Shown: positions 1 to 5,587, numbered from the stretch's first letter. The stretch: 5,587 nucleotides of DNA from Rhodobacterales bacterium (GCA_013298675.1 JAAFIJ010000187.1:1-5587), one strand, 5' to 3'. Notes: a model not told the origin generated them from the letters alone. Translations and numbers: made by a program.

Positions 1-44
1 TCGAACGCGCGCAGCCAAGTCAACGGGGGCAGATCAAGGTTCAT
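1..44 (-). CDS. LysR-family transcriptional regulator, N-terminal fragment (runs off window)
   Basis: Reading the - strand from ATG at 44-42 gives MNLDLPPLTWLRAF and then the window ends. The pattern LPPL-x-x-LRAFE is the usual opening of GcvA-like LysR-type regulators, just ahead of the winged helix-turn-helix. A good Shine-Dalgarno GGAG lies on the - strand (complement of 51-54), 6 nt before the ATG, which supports this start. The gene is divergent from the enzyme operon and shares its 111-bp promoter region, the classic arrangement for a LysR regulator controlling its neighbour. I infer that it senses the substrate or an intermediate of the operon. Only 14 codons are visible, so neither the effector domain nor intactness can be judged. 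The family call rests on one short motif plus the divergent layout. Confidence 0.6.
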   Translation of the reverse strand, partial: MNLDLPPLTWLRAF

Positions 45-155
45 CGGACACTCCAAAACCCAGCCATAACTATTTGTATGGGTGGTGCCCCGGAATACGT
101 CGTTTGACCAAAACCCGCCAGAGCGATCATTCATGGGGCAACCAAGAGAGGTCCC
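45..155. promoter_or_regulatory. Divergent intergenic promoter/operator region
   Basis: This is the only non-coding stretch able to drive the enzyme operon (+) and the divergent regulator (-). Visible elements are as follows. A TTGACC hexamer at 104-109 resembles a -35 box, but the best -10 partner (GATCAT, 125-130) is poor and the spacer is only 15 nt. A near-palindrome TTTG-AC-CAAA at 103-112 overlaps that -35-like box. An AT-rich interrupted dyad, ATA-N8-TAT at 66-79, sits closer to the regulator start. The Shine-Dalgarno for the first enzyme gene is GAGAGG at 146-151, 4 nt before its ATG. The two dyads are plausible regulator sites, but neither is a textbook T-N11-A LysR box, so the operator assignment is inference. 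A short reading frame at 74-277 crosses this region and overlaps the real gene, and I do not consider it coding. Confidence 0.5.
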
Positions 156-1259
156 ATGTTCCAAGTATTCCCCACCGCACGTCTGCGCCCCTCGCCGTTC
201 TATGCATCCGCCGTGGCGGAAGGCATGACTGCTGCCAGCATCTACAACCGCATGATCATGCCGACCTCTTACGGTGATCCCGAGGGCGAGTATTGGCGGT
301 TGATCAACGGGGTTTCGCAATGGGATGTGGGCGTTGAACGTCAGGTGCAGCTGAAGGGGCCGGATGCCGGGCGTTTGGCACAGATACTCAGTCCGCGTGA
401 TCTGTCGACCTGTAAGGTGGGTCAGGGCAAGTATGTGCCGCTGTGCAACCATCGCGGCACCATCATCAACGATCCGATCCTGTTGAAACTGGCCGATGAC
501 CTTTACTGGCTGTCCATTGCCGATAGTGACATCTGGTTCTGGGCCAGCGCGATTGCCGCCGAACGGGGGCTGGATGTTCAGGTGTCTGAACCCGATGTTT
601 CGCCGATGGCGCTGCAGGGCCCCAAGGCAGAGGATGTGGTGGCGCATGTCATGGGCGATTGGGTGCGGGGGCTGAAATACTTTTGGTTCCGCGAGACTGA
701 AATCAATGGCATTCCGGTGGCGGTACAGCGCTCTGGCTGGTCAAAACAGGGCGGGTTTGAGATTTACCTCAAGGATGGCAGCCGTGGCGCCGAACTTTGG
801 AACATTTTCAAAGAGGCCGGTCAGCCCTGGGGTATCGGCCCCGGCGCGCCCGCCACGGCAGAGAGGACGGAAAGCGGTCTGGTCTCGGTCGGCGGAGATA
901 CCGATGATATGACCAACCCATTCGAAGTGCGCTTGGGCAAGTATGTCGATCTGGATGTGGCTGATGATGTGGTCGGCATTGCTGCCCTGCGACGCATCAA
1001 CGCTGAAGGCGTAAAGCGTCATCAGCTGGGTTTGGTTCTGGAAGGCGCAACCCCAGCGCCCCTTGGCTTCCGCCGCGAAGATATCCTGCGCAACGGTCAG
1101 CGTATCGGCATGATGACCAACTGCGTCTGGTCGCCGCGGATGCAGGCCAACATCGGCTATGCCCTGATTGACGCAAGCGTTCCGGCGGGCGAAACTGTTC
1201 AGGTGCAACGCGGCACTGGCCCGGTCGGTGCGCGCCTTGTCCCCTTGCCCTTCCTTTAA
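156..1259 (+). CDS. dmdA: DMSP demethylase, DmdA type (GcvT-fold, tetrahydrofolate-dependent)
   Basis: This 367-aa protein has the length of DMSP demethylases (about 365-370 aa). The family transfers a methyl group from DMSP to tetrahydrofolate in the cytoplasm, giving methylmercaptopropionate and 5-methyl-THF. It has the glycine-cleavage T-protein fold: folate-binding GCV_T domain at about 25-260 and C-terminal barrel at about 285-365. The strongest evidence is RSGWSKQGGFEIY at 192-204, nearly identical to the segment I recall from Pelagibacter DmdA. Further matches are QWDVGVERQVQLKGPDA (55-71), IINDP (103-107, D106 at the T-protein active-site aspartate), EPDVSPMALQGPKAE (145-159) and the PLPFL end. 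The start at 156 places the family's RLRPSPFY-like opening at residues 9-16 and has GAGAGG just upstream. It is first in the operon. Other DmdA-like GcvT paralogues exist whose substrate is not DMSP. Placement within the family needs a tree, but the downstream dmd-like genes favour DmdA. Confidence 0.72.
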   Translation: MFQVFPTARLRPSPFYASAVAEGMTAASIYNRMIMPTSYGDPEGEYWRLINGVSQWDVGVERQVQLKGPDAGRLAQILSPRDLSTCKVGQGKYVPLCNHRGTIINDPILLKLADDLYWLSIADSDIWFWASAIAAERGLDVQVSEPDVSPMALQGPKAEDVVAHVMGDWVRGLKYFWFRETEINGIPVAVQRSGWSKQGGFEIYLKDGSRGAELWNIFKEAGQPWGIGPGAPATAERTESGLVSVGGDTDDMTNPFEVRLGKYVDLDVADDVVGIAALRRINAEGVKRHQLGLVLEGATPAPLGFRREDILRNGQRIGMMTNCVWSPRMQANIGYALIDASVPAGETVQVQRGTGPVGARLVPLPFL

Positions 1260-1271
1260 TGATCCGTCATG
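1257..1271 (+). other. dmdA-dmdB junction: tandem in-frame stops, no Shine-Dalgarno
   Basis: The junction reads TAA TGA TCC GTC ATG. The two genes lie in the same reading frame, separated by tandem stops and two codons. The in-frame TGA at 1260-1262 rules out any dmdB start upstream of 1269. The preceding bases (about 1240-1268) are pyrimidine-rich and show no AGGA or GGAG, so translation of the second gene probably depends on termination-reinitiation from the first. Confidence 0.7.
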
Positions 1272-2846
1272 CACGCAAAGTTTGAAAGCCCAACGTGGCA
1301 GCAGGCAAATTATGTGGCCCTTTCACCCCTCTCTTTCCTGAAGCGGGCAGAGAAGGTTTACGCCGACAGACCTGCCACCACTTGCGGTGAGATCACGCGA
1401 ACCTGGAGCGAGGTCGGCCTGCGCTGCCGGTCGCTCGCGGCTGGGTTGGCCACGCACGGCGTGGGAATTGGGGATACGGTCGCGATTCTTGCACCCAACG
1501 GGCCCGAGCTTTTCGAGTTGCACTATGCCGTGCCCTTGCTGGGCGCAGTGTTGAACGCAATCAATACCCGCTTGGACGCCGAGACCGTGGCCTATATTCT
1601 TGAGCATTCCGACGCTGTGATGGTGATCGTAGATTCGGCGCTGGATAAGCTTCTGGCAGATGCCTTCGACCACCTCGGCCGGAAATTGCCCGTCCTTGGC
1701 ATTGACGCGTGTGAAAGCCTGACTATTCATTCGCCGATGGACTGGGCGCTTCCTGCTGACGAAGGGCGGGCTTTGGCGCTGAACTATACGTCCGGCACCT
1801 CTGGTCGGCCCAAGGGGGTAATTTACCATCATTGTGGTGCTTACTTGATGGCGATGGGAACGGTGGCCGGCTGGGCCTTACCGCCCAATCCCACCTATCT
1901 GTCGGTTGTGCCCATGTTTCATTGTAACGGCTGGAACCACCCTTGGGCGATGGCCGTGGTCGGTGGCCACATGATCTTTTCCCGCGAGGCGACACCTGCC
2001 AAGCTTCTGGCCGTTATAGCCCGCCACCGGGTCACGCATTTCGGCGCGGCACCCATCGTGCTTCAAATGCTGTGCGATCAGGCCCGCCAACCCTTTTCGC
2101 CAACGATCAAGGTGCTGACCGCAGGGGCCCCGCCGCCGCCGTCCGTGCTGGAAAAGGCTGCGCTCTTGGGGATGGAAGTGATGCAGGTCTATGGCCTGAC
2201 GGAAACCTACGGTCATATCGCGCAATGCTTGTGGCACGAGGACTGGGACGCCCTTCTGCCCGAGGTCCGCGCGGAAAGGCAGGCGCAGCAAGGTCTTGCC
2301 TTTCCGATGGTCGAGGAAATCCGAGTGGTCGACCGCGCCAGCGGGCTTGACGTGCCACAAGACGGGCTGACACAGGGCGAGATCGCCATTCGTGGGAACA
2401 CCGTGATGAAGGGTTACTACAAGGACGAAGCGGCCACCGCAGAAGCCTTTAAAGGGGGGTGGTTCTGGTCGGGCGATGCGGCTGTGGTTCATCCAGATGG
2501 CTATATTCAGATCCGCGACCGGTTGAAGGATGTCATCATCTCGGGTGGTGAGAATATCTCCTCGGTCGAGATCGAGGCGGTGCTCTACCGCCATCCATCG
2601 GTTCAGGCCGCTGCGGTTGTCGCGCGACCCCACGCCAAATGGGGCGAAAGCCCCTGTGCCTTTGTCGAATTGCGCCAAGGTGCCGCAACCTCTGCGGACG
2701 AAATCATTGCTTTCTGCCGTGAGCGGATTGCCCACTTCAAAGCCCCCAAGACTGTAGTATTCGGTGAGTTGCCCAAGACAGCTACAGGCAAGATTCAGAA
2801 ATACGTGCTTCGTCAGGCGGCCCGCGCCATTGGAGAGCAATCATGA
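1269..2846 (+). CDS. dmdB: AMP-forming acyl-CoA ligase, probable methylmercaptopropionate-CoA ligase (DmdB role)
   Basis: This 525-aa enzyme belongs to the ANL superfamily (acyl-CoA synthetases), which make acyl-CoA from acid, ATP and CoA via an acyl-adenylate. All core motifs are present: phosphate-binding loop YTSGTSGRPKG (173-183), YGLTET (308-313), SGD (401-403), the hinge region DRLKD (417-421), GGENI (427-431) and PKTATGK (502-508), with K508 the adenylation lysine. The large N-domain spans about 1-415 and the mobile C-domain about 420-520, so it looks complete. The opening NYVALSPLSFLKRA (14-27) and the motif spacing resemble the acyl-CoA synthetase subgroup that includes plant-type small-acid activators, which differs from the DmdB I recall from Ruegeria pomeroyi. 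The MMPA-CoA ligase role is therefore inferred from its position between dmdA and dmdC. By motifs alone it could activate another short or branched acid. Its stop overlaps the next start by 4 nt. Confidence 0.68.
   Translation: MHAKFESPTWQQANYVALSPLSFLKRAEKVYADRPATTCGEITRTWSEVGLRCRSLAAGLATHGVGIGDTVAILAPNGPELFELHYAVPLLGAVLNAINTRLDAETVAYILEHSDAVMVIVDSALDKLLADAFDHLGRKLPVLGIDACESLTIHSPMDWALPADEGRALALNYTSGTSGRPKGVIYHHCGAYLMAMGTVAGWALPPNPTYLSVVPMFHCNGWNHPWAMAVVGGHMIFSREATPAKLLAVIARHRVTHFGAAPIVLQMLCDQARQPFSPTIKVLTAGAPPPPSVLEKAALLGMEVMQVYGLTETYGHIAQCLWHEDWDALLPEVRAERQAQQGLAFPMVEEIRVVDRASGLDVPQDGLTQGEIAIRGNTVMKGYYKDEAATAEAFKGGWFWSGDAAVVHPDGYIQIRDRLKDVIISGGENISSVEIEAVLYRHPSVQAAAVVARPHAKWGESPCAFVELRQGAATSADEIIAFCRERIAHFKAPKTVVFGELPKTATGKIQKYVLRQAARAIGEQS
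2832..2846 (+). promoter_or_regulatory. Ribosome binding site and ATGA start/stop overlap for dmdC
   Basis: GGAG at 2832-2835 lies 7 nt before ATG 2843-2845. The dmdC ATG overlaps the dmdB TGA (2844-2846) as ATGA. This fixes the dmdC start and indicates translational coupling of ligase and dehydrogenase. Confidence 0.8.
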
Positions 2847-4486
2847 CCTATGAAGCGCCGCTGAATGATCTCCTCTTTAACATCGCCTTTATCGCGAACA
2901 ATGGTGCCGACCACGAAATTATCGCCGCGGTGTTGGGCGAGCTCGGTCGTTTTTGTGCCGAAGAAATCGCCCCCCTAAACGCATCCGGCGACCGCGAAGG
3001 CTCTCATTGTGACGACGGGCAGGTCACCACGCCAGAAGGGTTCCGCGCGGCCTACGCCAAGTTCGTCAATATGGGATGGCAAGGCTTGCCACACCCTGAA
3101 GAGTTCGGCGGCCAAGGCCTGCCTCGGTCCGTGGGCGCTGCTGCAGGGGAAATCCTGAATGCCGCGAATATGAGCTTTGCGCTTTGCCCGCTGCTGACAG
3201 ACGGTGCGATCGAGGCATTGCGCCATTTCGGCTCTGACGAGATGAAGGCGACCTACCTTCCGCATCTCGTGGCTGGTCGCTGGAGCGGCACGATGAACTT
3301 GACCGAACCGCAAGCGGGCAGCGATCTGGCGCTGCTACGCACCCGCGCCGAGGGTCAGGCGGACGGCACCTTTCGTATCACCGGCACCAAGATCTTCATA
3401 ACCTATGGCGAGCATGATCTGGCGGAGAACATTATCCATCTTGTCTTGGCCCGCACCCCGGATGCGCCGAAAGGGATCAAGGGGATCAGCCTGTTTGTGG
3501 TACCAAAGATCCTGCAAGATGGCCGCCGCAACGCCGTCCGCTGCCAAAGCATCGAACACAAGCTGGGCGTCCGTGCCAGCCCGACTTGTGTGCTGGAGTT
3601 CGAGGGCGCAACGGGCTTTCTGATCGGCAATGAAAATGCCGGGCTGGAATACATGTTCACCATGATGAACGCCGCCCGTTTTGCGGTGGGCGTTCAAGGT
3701 GTGGCCATCTGTGAACGTGCCTATCAGCAGGCGCTGGCCTATGCCAACAGCCGCGTTCAGGGCCGTCCCGTCGACGGGAGTGCCGTTGGCGCGGTGGCAA
3801 TTATCAATCACCCTGACGTGCGTCGGATGCTGATGCATATGCGGGCTTTGACCGAAGCTTGCCGGTCCATGGCCGCCTATACTGCCGGGCTGCACGATCA
3901 GGGCGACACTGCATTGGCAGAGTTTCTGGTGCCGCTGGTCAAAGGGTTCTGCACCGAAGTGGCTGTGCAGGTCACGTCGCTGGGTGTGCAGATCCATGGC
4001 GGTATGGGCTTTATCGAGGAAACCGGTGCCGCACAGCACTATCGTGACGCCCGCATTTTGCCGATCTATGAGGGCACGACCGCCATTCAAGCCAATGACC
4101 TTTTGGCTCGCAAAACATTGCGCGATAAGGGCGTGACCGCGACTCGCTTGGCCGACATGATCGCCGAGACGGTGGCTGCTTTGCGCCAAGGCTCGCCGAC
4201 GGCGCAAGAGATTGCGGATCGGCTGGCCGCAGCGCGTGAGGATTTCCAAGCGGTCGTTGCCCGCCTGCACAACGCGGCCCCGAACGAGGCTTACGCTGCC
4301 GCCGTGCCCTATCTGATGCTTGCCGGAAATCTTGTCGCGGGCTGGCAGATGGCGCGCGCAGTTCTGGTGGCTGAGGCGGCCAGCAGCGACTTTATGACCG
4401 CAAAGATCGCAACCGCGTGGTTTTATACTCATCACATCCTGCCCGAGACCGGCCTGCAGCGCATCCGCGCCGCTTCTGGCCTCTGA
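2843..4486 (+). CDS. dmdC: Acyl-CoA dehydrogenase, probable methylmercaptopropionyl-CoA dehydrogenase (DmdC)
   Basis: This 547-aa FAD-dependent acyl-CoA dehydrogenase would oxidise MMPA-CoA to methylthioacryloyl-CoA and pass electrons to electron-transfer flavoprotein. It opens with YEAPLNDLLF (3-12), the YxAPxxDxxF start typical of the DmdC-like long subfamily. It then shows an alpha-helical N-domain (about 30-147), the FAD/substrate beta domain with TEPQAGSDL (154-162) and GTKIFIT (181-187), and the C-terminal helical domain with IHGGMGF (384-390) and YEGTTAIQ (409-416). E410 in YEGT is at the position of the catalytic base of medium-chain acyl-CoA dehydrogenases. Residues from about 430 to the end are an extra helical region characteristic of this subfamily (AcylCoA_dehyd_C type). 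At 547 aa it is somewhat shorter than the roughly 580-600 aa I expect, mainly at the C-terminus, although it ends in a normal stop. Other long-type dehydrogenases share this layout, so specificity comes from context. Confidence 0.75.
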   Translation: MTYEAPLNDLLFNIAFIANNGADHEIIAAVLGELGRFCAEEIAPLNASGDREGSHCDDGQVTTPEGFRAAYAKFVNMGWQGLPHPEEFGGQGLPRSVGAAAGEILNAANMSFALCPLLTDGAIEALRHFGSDEMKATYLPHLVAGRWSGTMNLTEPQAGSDLALLRTRAEGQADGTFRITGTKIFITYGEHDLAENIIHLVLARTPDAPKGIKGISLFVVPKILQDGRRNAVRCQSIEHKLGVRASPTCVLEFEGATGFLIGNENAGLEYMFTMMNAARFAVGVQGVAICERAYQQALAYANSRVQGRPVDGSAVGAVAIINHPDVRRMLMHMRALTEACRSMAAYTAGLHDQGDTALAEFLVPLVKGFCTEVAVQVTSLGVQIHGGMGFIEETGAAQHYRDARILPIYEGTTAIQANDLLARKTLRDKGVTATRLADMIAETVAALRQGSPTAQEIADRLAAAREDFQAVVARLHNAAPNEAYAAAVPYLMLAGNLVAGWQMARAVLVAEAASSDFMTAKIATAWFYTHHILPETGLQRIRAASGL

Positions 4487-4493
4487 CACCTTC

Positions 4494-4511
4494 AAAGGGA
4501 CTAATTCCATG
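4494..4511 (+). promoter_or_regulatory. Ribosome binding site and start of dmdD
   Basis: AAAGGGA at 4494-4500 is followed by an 8-nt spacer and ATG 4509-4511. It is the clear start signal in the 22-nt gap after the dmdC stop. The gap contains no terminator-like hairpin, so transcription should read through. Confidence 0.7.
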
Positions 4512-5315
4512 ACCGTTAAAATCGACATCGCACGCTTCAAGAACCTTGAGCTGACAGCGCATGATGATGGCGTCTGGGTCGTCACCCTGAACCGTCCGAA
4601 CAAGCGCAACGCGTTGGATTCCCACTCGATCGAGGAACTGGTCGAGTTCTTCTCGACAGCACCCCGTGCTGGGGTTCGCGCCGTCGTACTTGCAGCCGCA
4701 GGGGACCATTTCTGCGCCGGCCTTGATCTGGTAGAACACCATCAGGCCGACCGCAGCCCCGCCGAATTCATGCATCTGTGCCTGCGCTGGCACGAGGCCT
4801 TCAACAAGATGGAATACGGCGGCGTACCGATTATTGCTGCGCTAAAAGGGGCCGTGGTGGGCGGCGGGTTGGAATTGGCCAGTGCCGCACATATCCGCGT
4901 GATGGACCAGACCACCTATTTTGCCCTGCCCGAAGGCCAACGCGGCCTTTTCACCGGTGGAGGTGCCACGATCCGCGTTACCGATCTGGTCGGCAAGGCG
5001 CGGATGGTCGACATGATGCTGACAGGTCGCGTCTATCAGGGGCAAGAGGCGGTCGATCTGGGGCTCGCGCAATACATCGCCGACGGTTCCAGCCTTGAAA
5101 TGGCAATCGCGCTGGCCCGCAAGGCTGCCGAAAACCTGCCGCTGTCGAACTTCGCCATCTGCTCGGGCGTCAGCCACATGCAGAACATGTCGGCGCTGGA
5201 CGCTGCCTATGCCGAAGCCGTGTTGGCAGGAGTCGTCAACACCCAACCCGAAGCCCGCGCCCGTCTTGCCGCCTTTGCTGACAAATCTGCGGCTCGCGTG
5301 CGGCCAAATAGTTGA
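4509..5315 (+). CDS. dmdD: Crotonase-family hydratase, probable methylthioacryloyl-CoA hydratase (DmdD)
   Basis: This 268-aa enoyl-CoA hydratase/isomerase-fold enzyme is in the role of DmdD, which hydrates methylthioacryloyl-CoA and cleaves the product to methanethiol, acetaldehyde, CO2 and CoA. The crotonase motifs are LNRPNKRNAL (27-36), the first oxyanion-hole segment HFCAGLDL (67-74) and the second in VVGGGLELASAAHIR (116-130), with G119 expected to supply the backbone NH. Two acidic residues lie at the hydratase positions, E122 (GGGLEL) and E142 (LPEGQRG). These match, shifted by one, the Glu121/Glu141 pair reported for Ruegeria pomeroyi DmdD, so it should be a hydratase rather than a dehalogenase or isomerase of the same fold. 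Length is normal for the family. A generic enoyl-CoA hydratase, or an AcuH-like enzyme acting in the same step, is the alternative. It is the last gene of the operon, and its stop lies 20 nt before an insertion-sequence end. Confidence 0.7.
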   Translation: MTVKIDIARFKNLELTAHDDGVWVVTLNRPNKRNALDSHSIEELVEFFSTAPRAGVRAVVLAAAGDHFCAGLDLVEHHQADRSPAEFMHLCLRWHEAFNKMEYGGVPIIAALKGAVVGGGLELASAAHIRVMDQTTYFALPEGQRGLFTGGGATIRVTDLVGKARMVDMMLTGRVYQGQEAVDLGLAQYIADGSSLEMAIALARKAAENLPLSNFAICSGVSHMQNMSALDAAYAEAVLAGVVNTQPEARARLAAFADKSAARVRPNS

Positions 5316-5335
5316 ACGCCCGCTGACCCTCGACC

Positions 5336-5434
5336 TGTCTCCGCGATGGCATTTTTTCCTCCGCAAATTTGCGACCCGGTGGCAGGTGTTGATTTTCACC
5401 CAGAATTCGGCCACCGCTGATTATGAATTTCGGT
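5336..5434. repeat. IS end region with imperfect direct, inverted and palindromic repeats
   Basis: Within the end segment, CGATGGCA (5344-5351) recurs as CGGTGGCA (5377-5384), a 7/8 direct repeat 33 nt apart. CGGTGGC (5377-5383) has an exact inverted copy GCCACCG at 5410-5416. Between them CGCAAATTTGCG (5362-5373) is a perfect 12-bp palindrome. Multiple short repeats at each end are typical of IS21-family elements, where they serve as transposase binding sites. The specific assignment of these repeats to that role is inference. Confidence 0.6.
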
Positions 5435-5587
5435 TCATGCTGGGGGCAAGATGTATGTTGTTTCCTTCGTTTTCTTGGCTGTGGATGCCGCAGCGGAGCT
5501 TGCCATGAAGCGGAAGCGGTCGATGCCTGTTTCTAGGATGTGGCAGCGGTGGGTGAGGCGATCGAGCAATGTGGTGGTCATCCTGGC
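5435..5587 (-). CDS. istB: IS21-family helper ATPase IstB, C-terminal fragment (5' part beyond window)
   Basis: The - strand frame from 5587 reads 50 codons to a TGA at 5437-5435. It begins ARMTTTLLDRLTHRCHILET and continues with GIDRFRF and a basic, Ala/Lys-rich tail. The run TTxLLDRLTHRCHILETG-x-D-x-FRF is the well-conserved end of IstB-like ATP-binding proteins, the AAA+ partners that load the IstA transposase on target DNA. The Walker A and B motifs lie upstream of this region and are not visible. The fragment is cut by the window edge, not by a mutation. No frameshift is seen in the visible part. Its orientation converges on the dmd operon. Confidence 0.82.
   Translation of the reverse strand, partial: ARMTTTLLDRLTHRCHILETGIDRFRFMASSAAASTAKKTKETTYILPPA

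Larger units (their letters stand above)
5336..5587 (-). mobile_element. IS21-family insertion sequence, terminal part (continues beyond window)
   Basis: The last 250 bases form the istB-side end of an IS21-like element. From the window edge inward they contain the tail of IstB on the - strand (5587-5435) and about 99 bp of non-coding end sequence. The proposed boundary is TGTCTCCGCGATGGCA at 5336-5351, consistent with IS21-family termini that begin with TG and carry several short internal repeats. The other end, the istA transposase gene and the target duplication are outside the window, so completeness and activity cannot be judged. The boundary is inferred from end structure and could be off by a few bases. 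Insertion falls 20 nt after the dmdD stop and leaves that gene intact. Confidence 0.72.

Noticed and set aside
66..79. ATA-N8-TAT dyad as a canonical LysR operator
   Set aside because: The spacing does not give T-N11-A and the half-sites are only three bases. It is kept only as a weak candidate within the regulatory region.
74..277. 67-aa + strand frame starting in the promoter region
   Set aside because: It has no RBS and mostly overlaps the demethylase gene in another frame, with low-complexity His/Arg content typical of a shadow.
741..1274. 177-aa open frame on the - strand across the dmdA end and the dmdA-dmdB junction
   Set aside because: It is opposite a well-supported gene and shows no domain.
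1878..2840. 320-aa open frame on the - strand
   Set aside because: It is antisense to the ligase, with no known motif and no convincing RBS. It is a codon-bias shadow.
3335..4609. Long 424-aa open frame on the - strand
   Set aside because: It lies antisense to the dehydrogenase and the start of the hydratase, whose motifs are unmistakable. Its translation shows no recognisable domain and is typical of an antisense shadow in high-GC DNA.
5316..5335. Rho-independent terminator after dmdD
   Set aside because: The 20-nt spacer has no stem-loop and no T-run. The T-rich run at 5352-5357 lies inside the IS end and is not preceded by a convincing hairpin.
5095..5508. 137-aa + strand frame running from dmdD across the IS boundary
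   Set aside because: Its first half is an out-of-frame reading of dmdD (Arg/Cys/Pro-rich) and its second half is the non-coding IS end and antisense istB. It is a chance chimera.
1..5587. CRISPR array, tRNA, rRNA or riboswitch
   Set aside because: No spaced repeats, cloverleaf-like segment or conserved RNA core was seen. Nearly the whole window is protein coding.

Overview
The window reads as about 60% GC alphaproteobacterial DNA, most likely from a marine Rhodobacteraceae (Roseobacter-group) bacterium. This rests on gene content, codon choice and recognisable protein families, because no taxonomic marker is present. Its core is a compact, co-directional four-gene operon on the + strand (156-5315). 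The order matches the dimethylsulfoniopropionate (DMSP) demethylation pathway: a GcvT-fold DMSP demethylase (DmdA type), an AMP-forming acyl-CoA ligase (DmdB role), a long acyl-CoA dehydrogenase with a C-terminal extension (DmdC type) and a crotonase-fold hydratase (DmdD type).

Layout. Positions 1-44 (- strand) hold the first 14 codons of a divergent regulator that looks LysR-type (GcvA-like N-terminus). Positions 45-155 are the shared divergent promoter region. The four enzyme genes follow: 156-1259, 1269-2846, 2843-4486 and 4509-5315. Their junctions are +9 nt, a 4-nt ATGA overlap, and +22 nt. A 20-nt spacer after the last stop leads into the end of an IS21-family insertion sequence, whose boundary appears to be at about 5336. 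The C-terminal 50 codons of its IstB-type ATPase run on the - strand (5435-5587) and leave the window.

How the genes would work together. DmdA would pass a methyl group from DMSP to tetrahydrofolate, giving methylmercaptopropionate (MMPA). DmdB would make MMPA-CoA from ATP and CoA. DmdC would oxidise it to methylthioacryloyl-CoA. DmdD would hydrate and cleave that to methanethiol, acetaldehyde, CO2 and CoA. Catalytic residues can be seen in all three CoA enzymes, and the DmdA signature stretch is present in the first gene. The pathway assignment relies on the combination of genes. The ligase and dehydrogenase taken alone could act on other acyl-CoAs.

Most notable points: all four steps in one operon, a LysR-type rather than GntR-type neighbour, an in-frame tandem-stop junction between the first two genes, and an IS21-family end sitting directly behind the operon.
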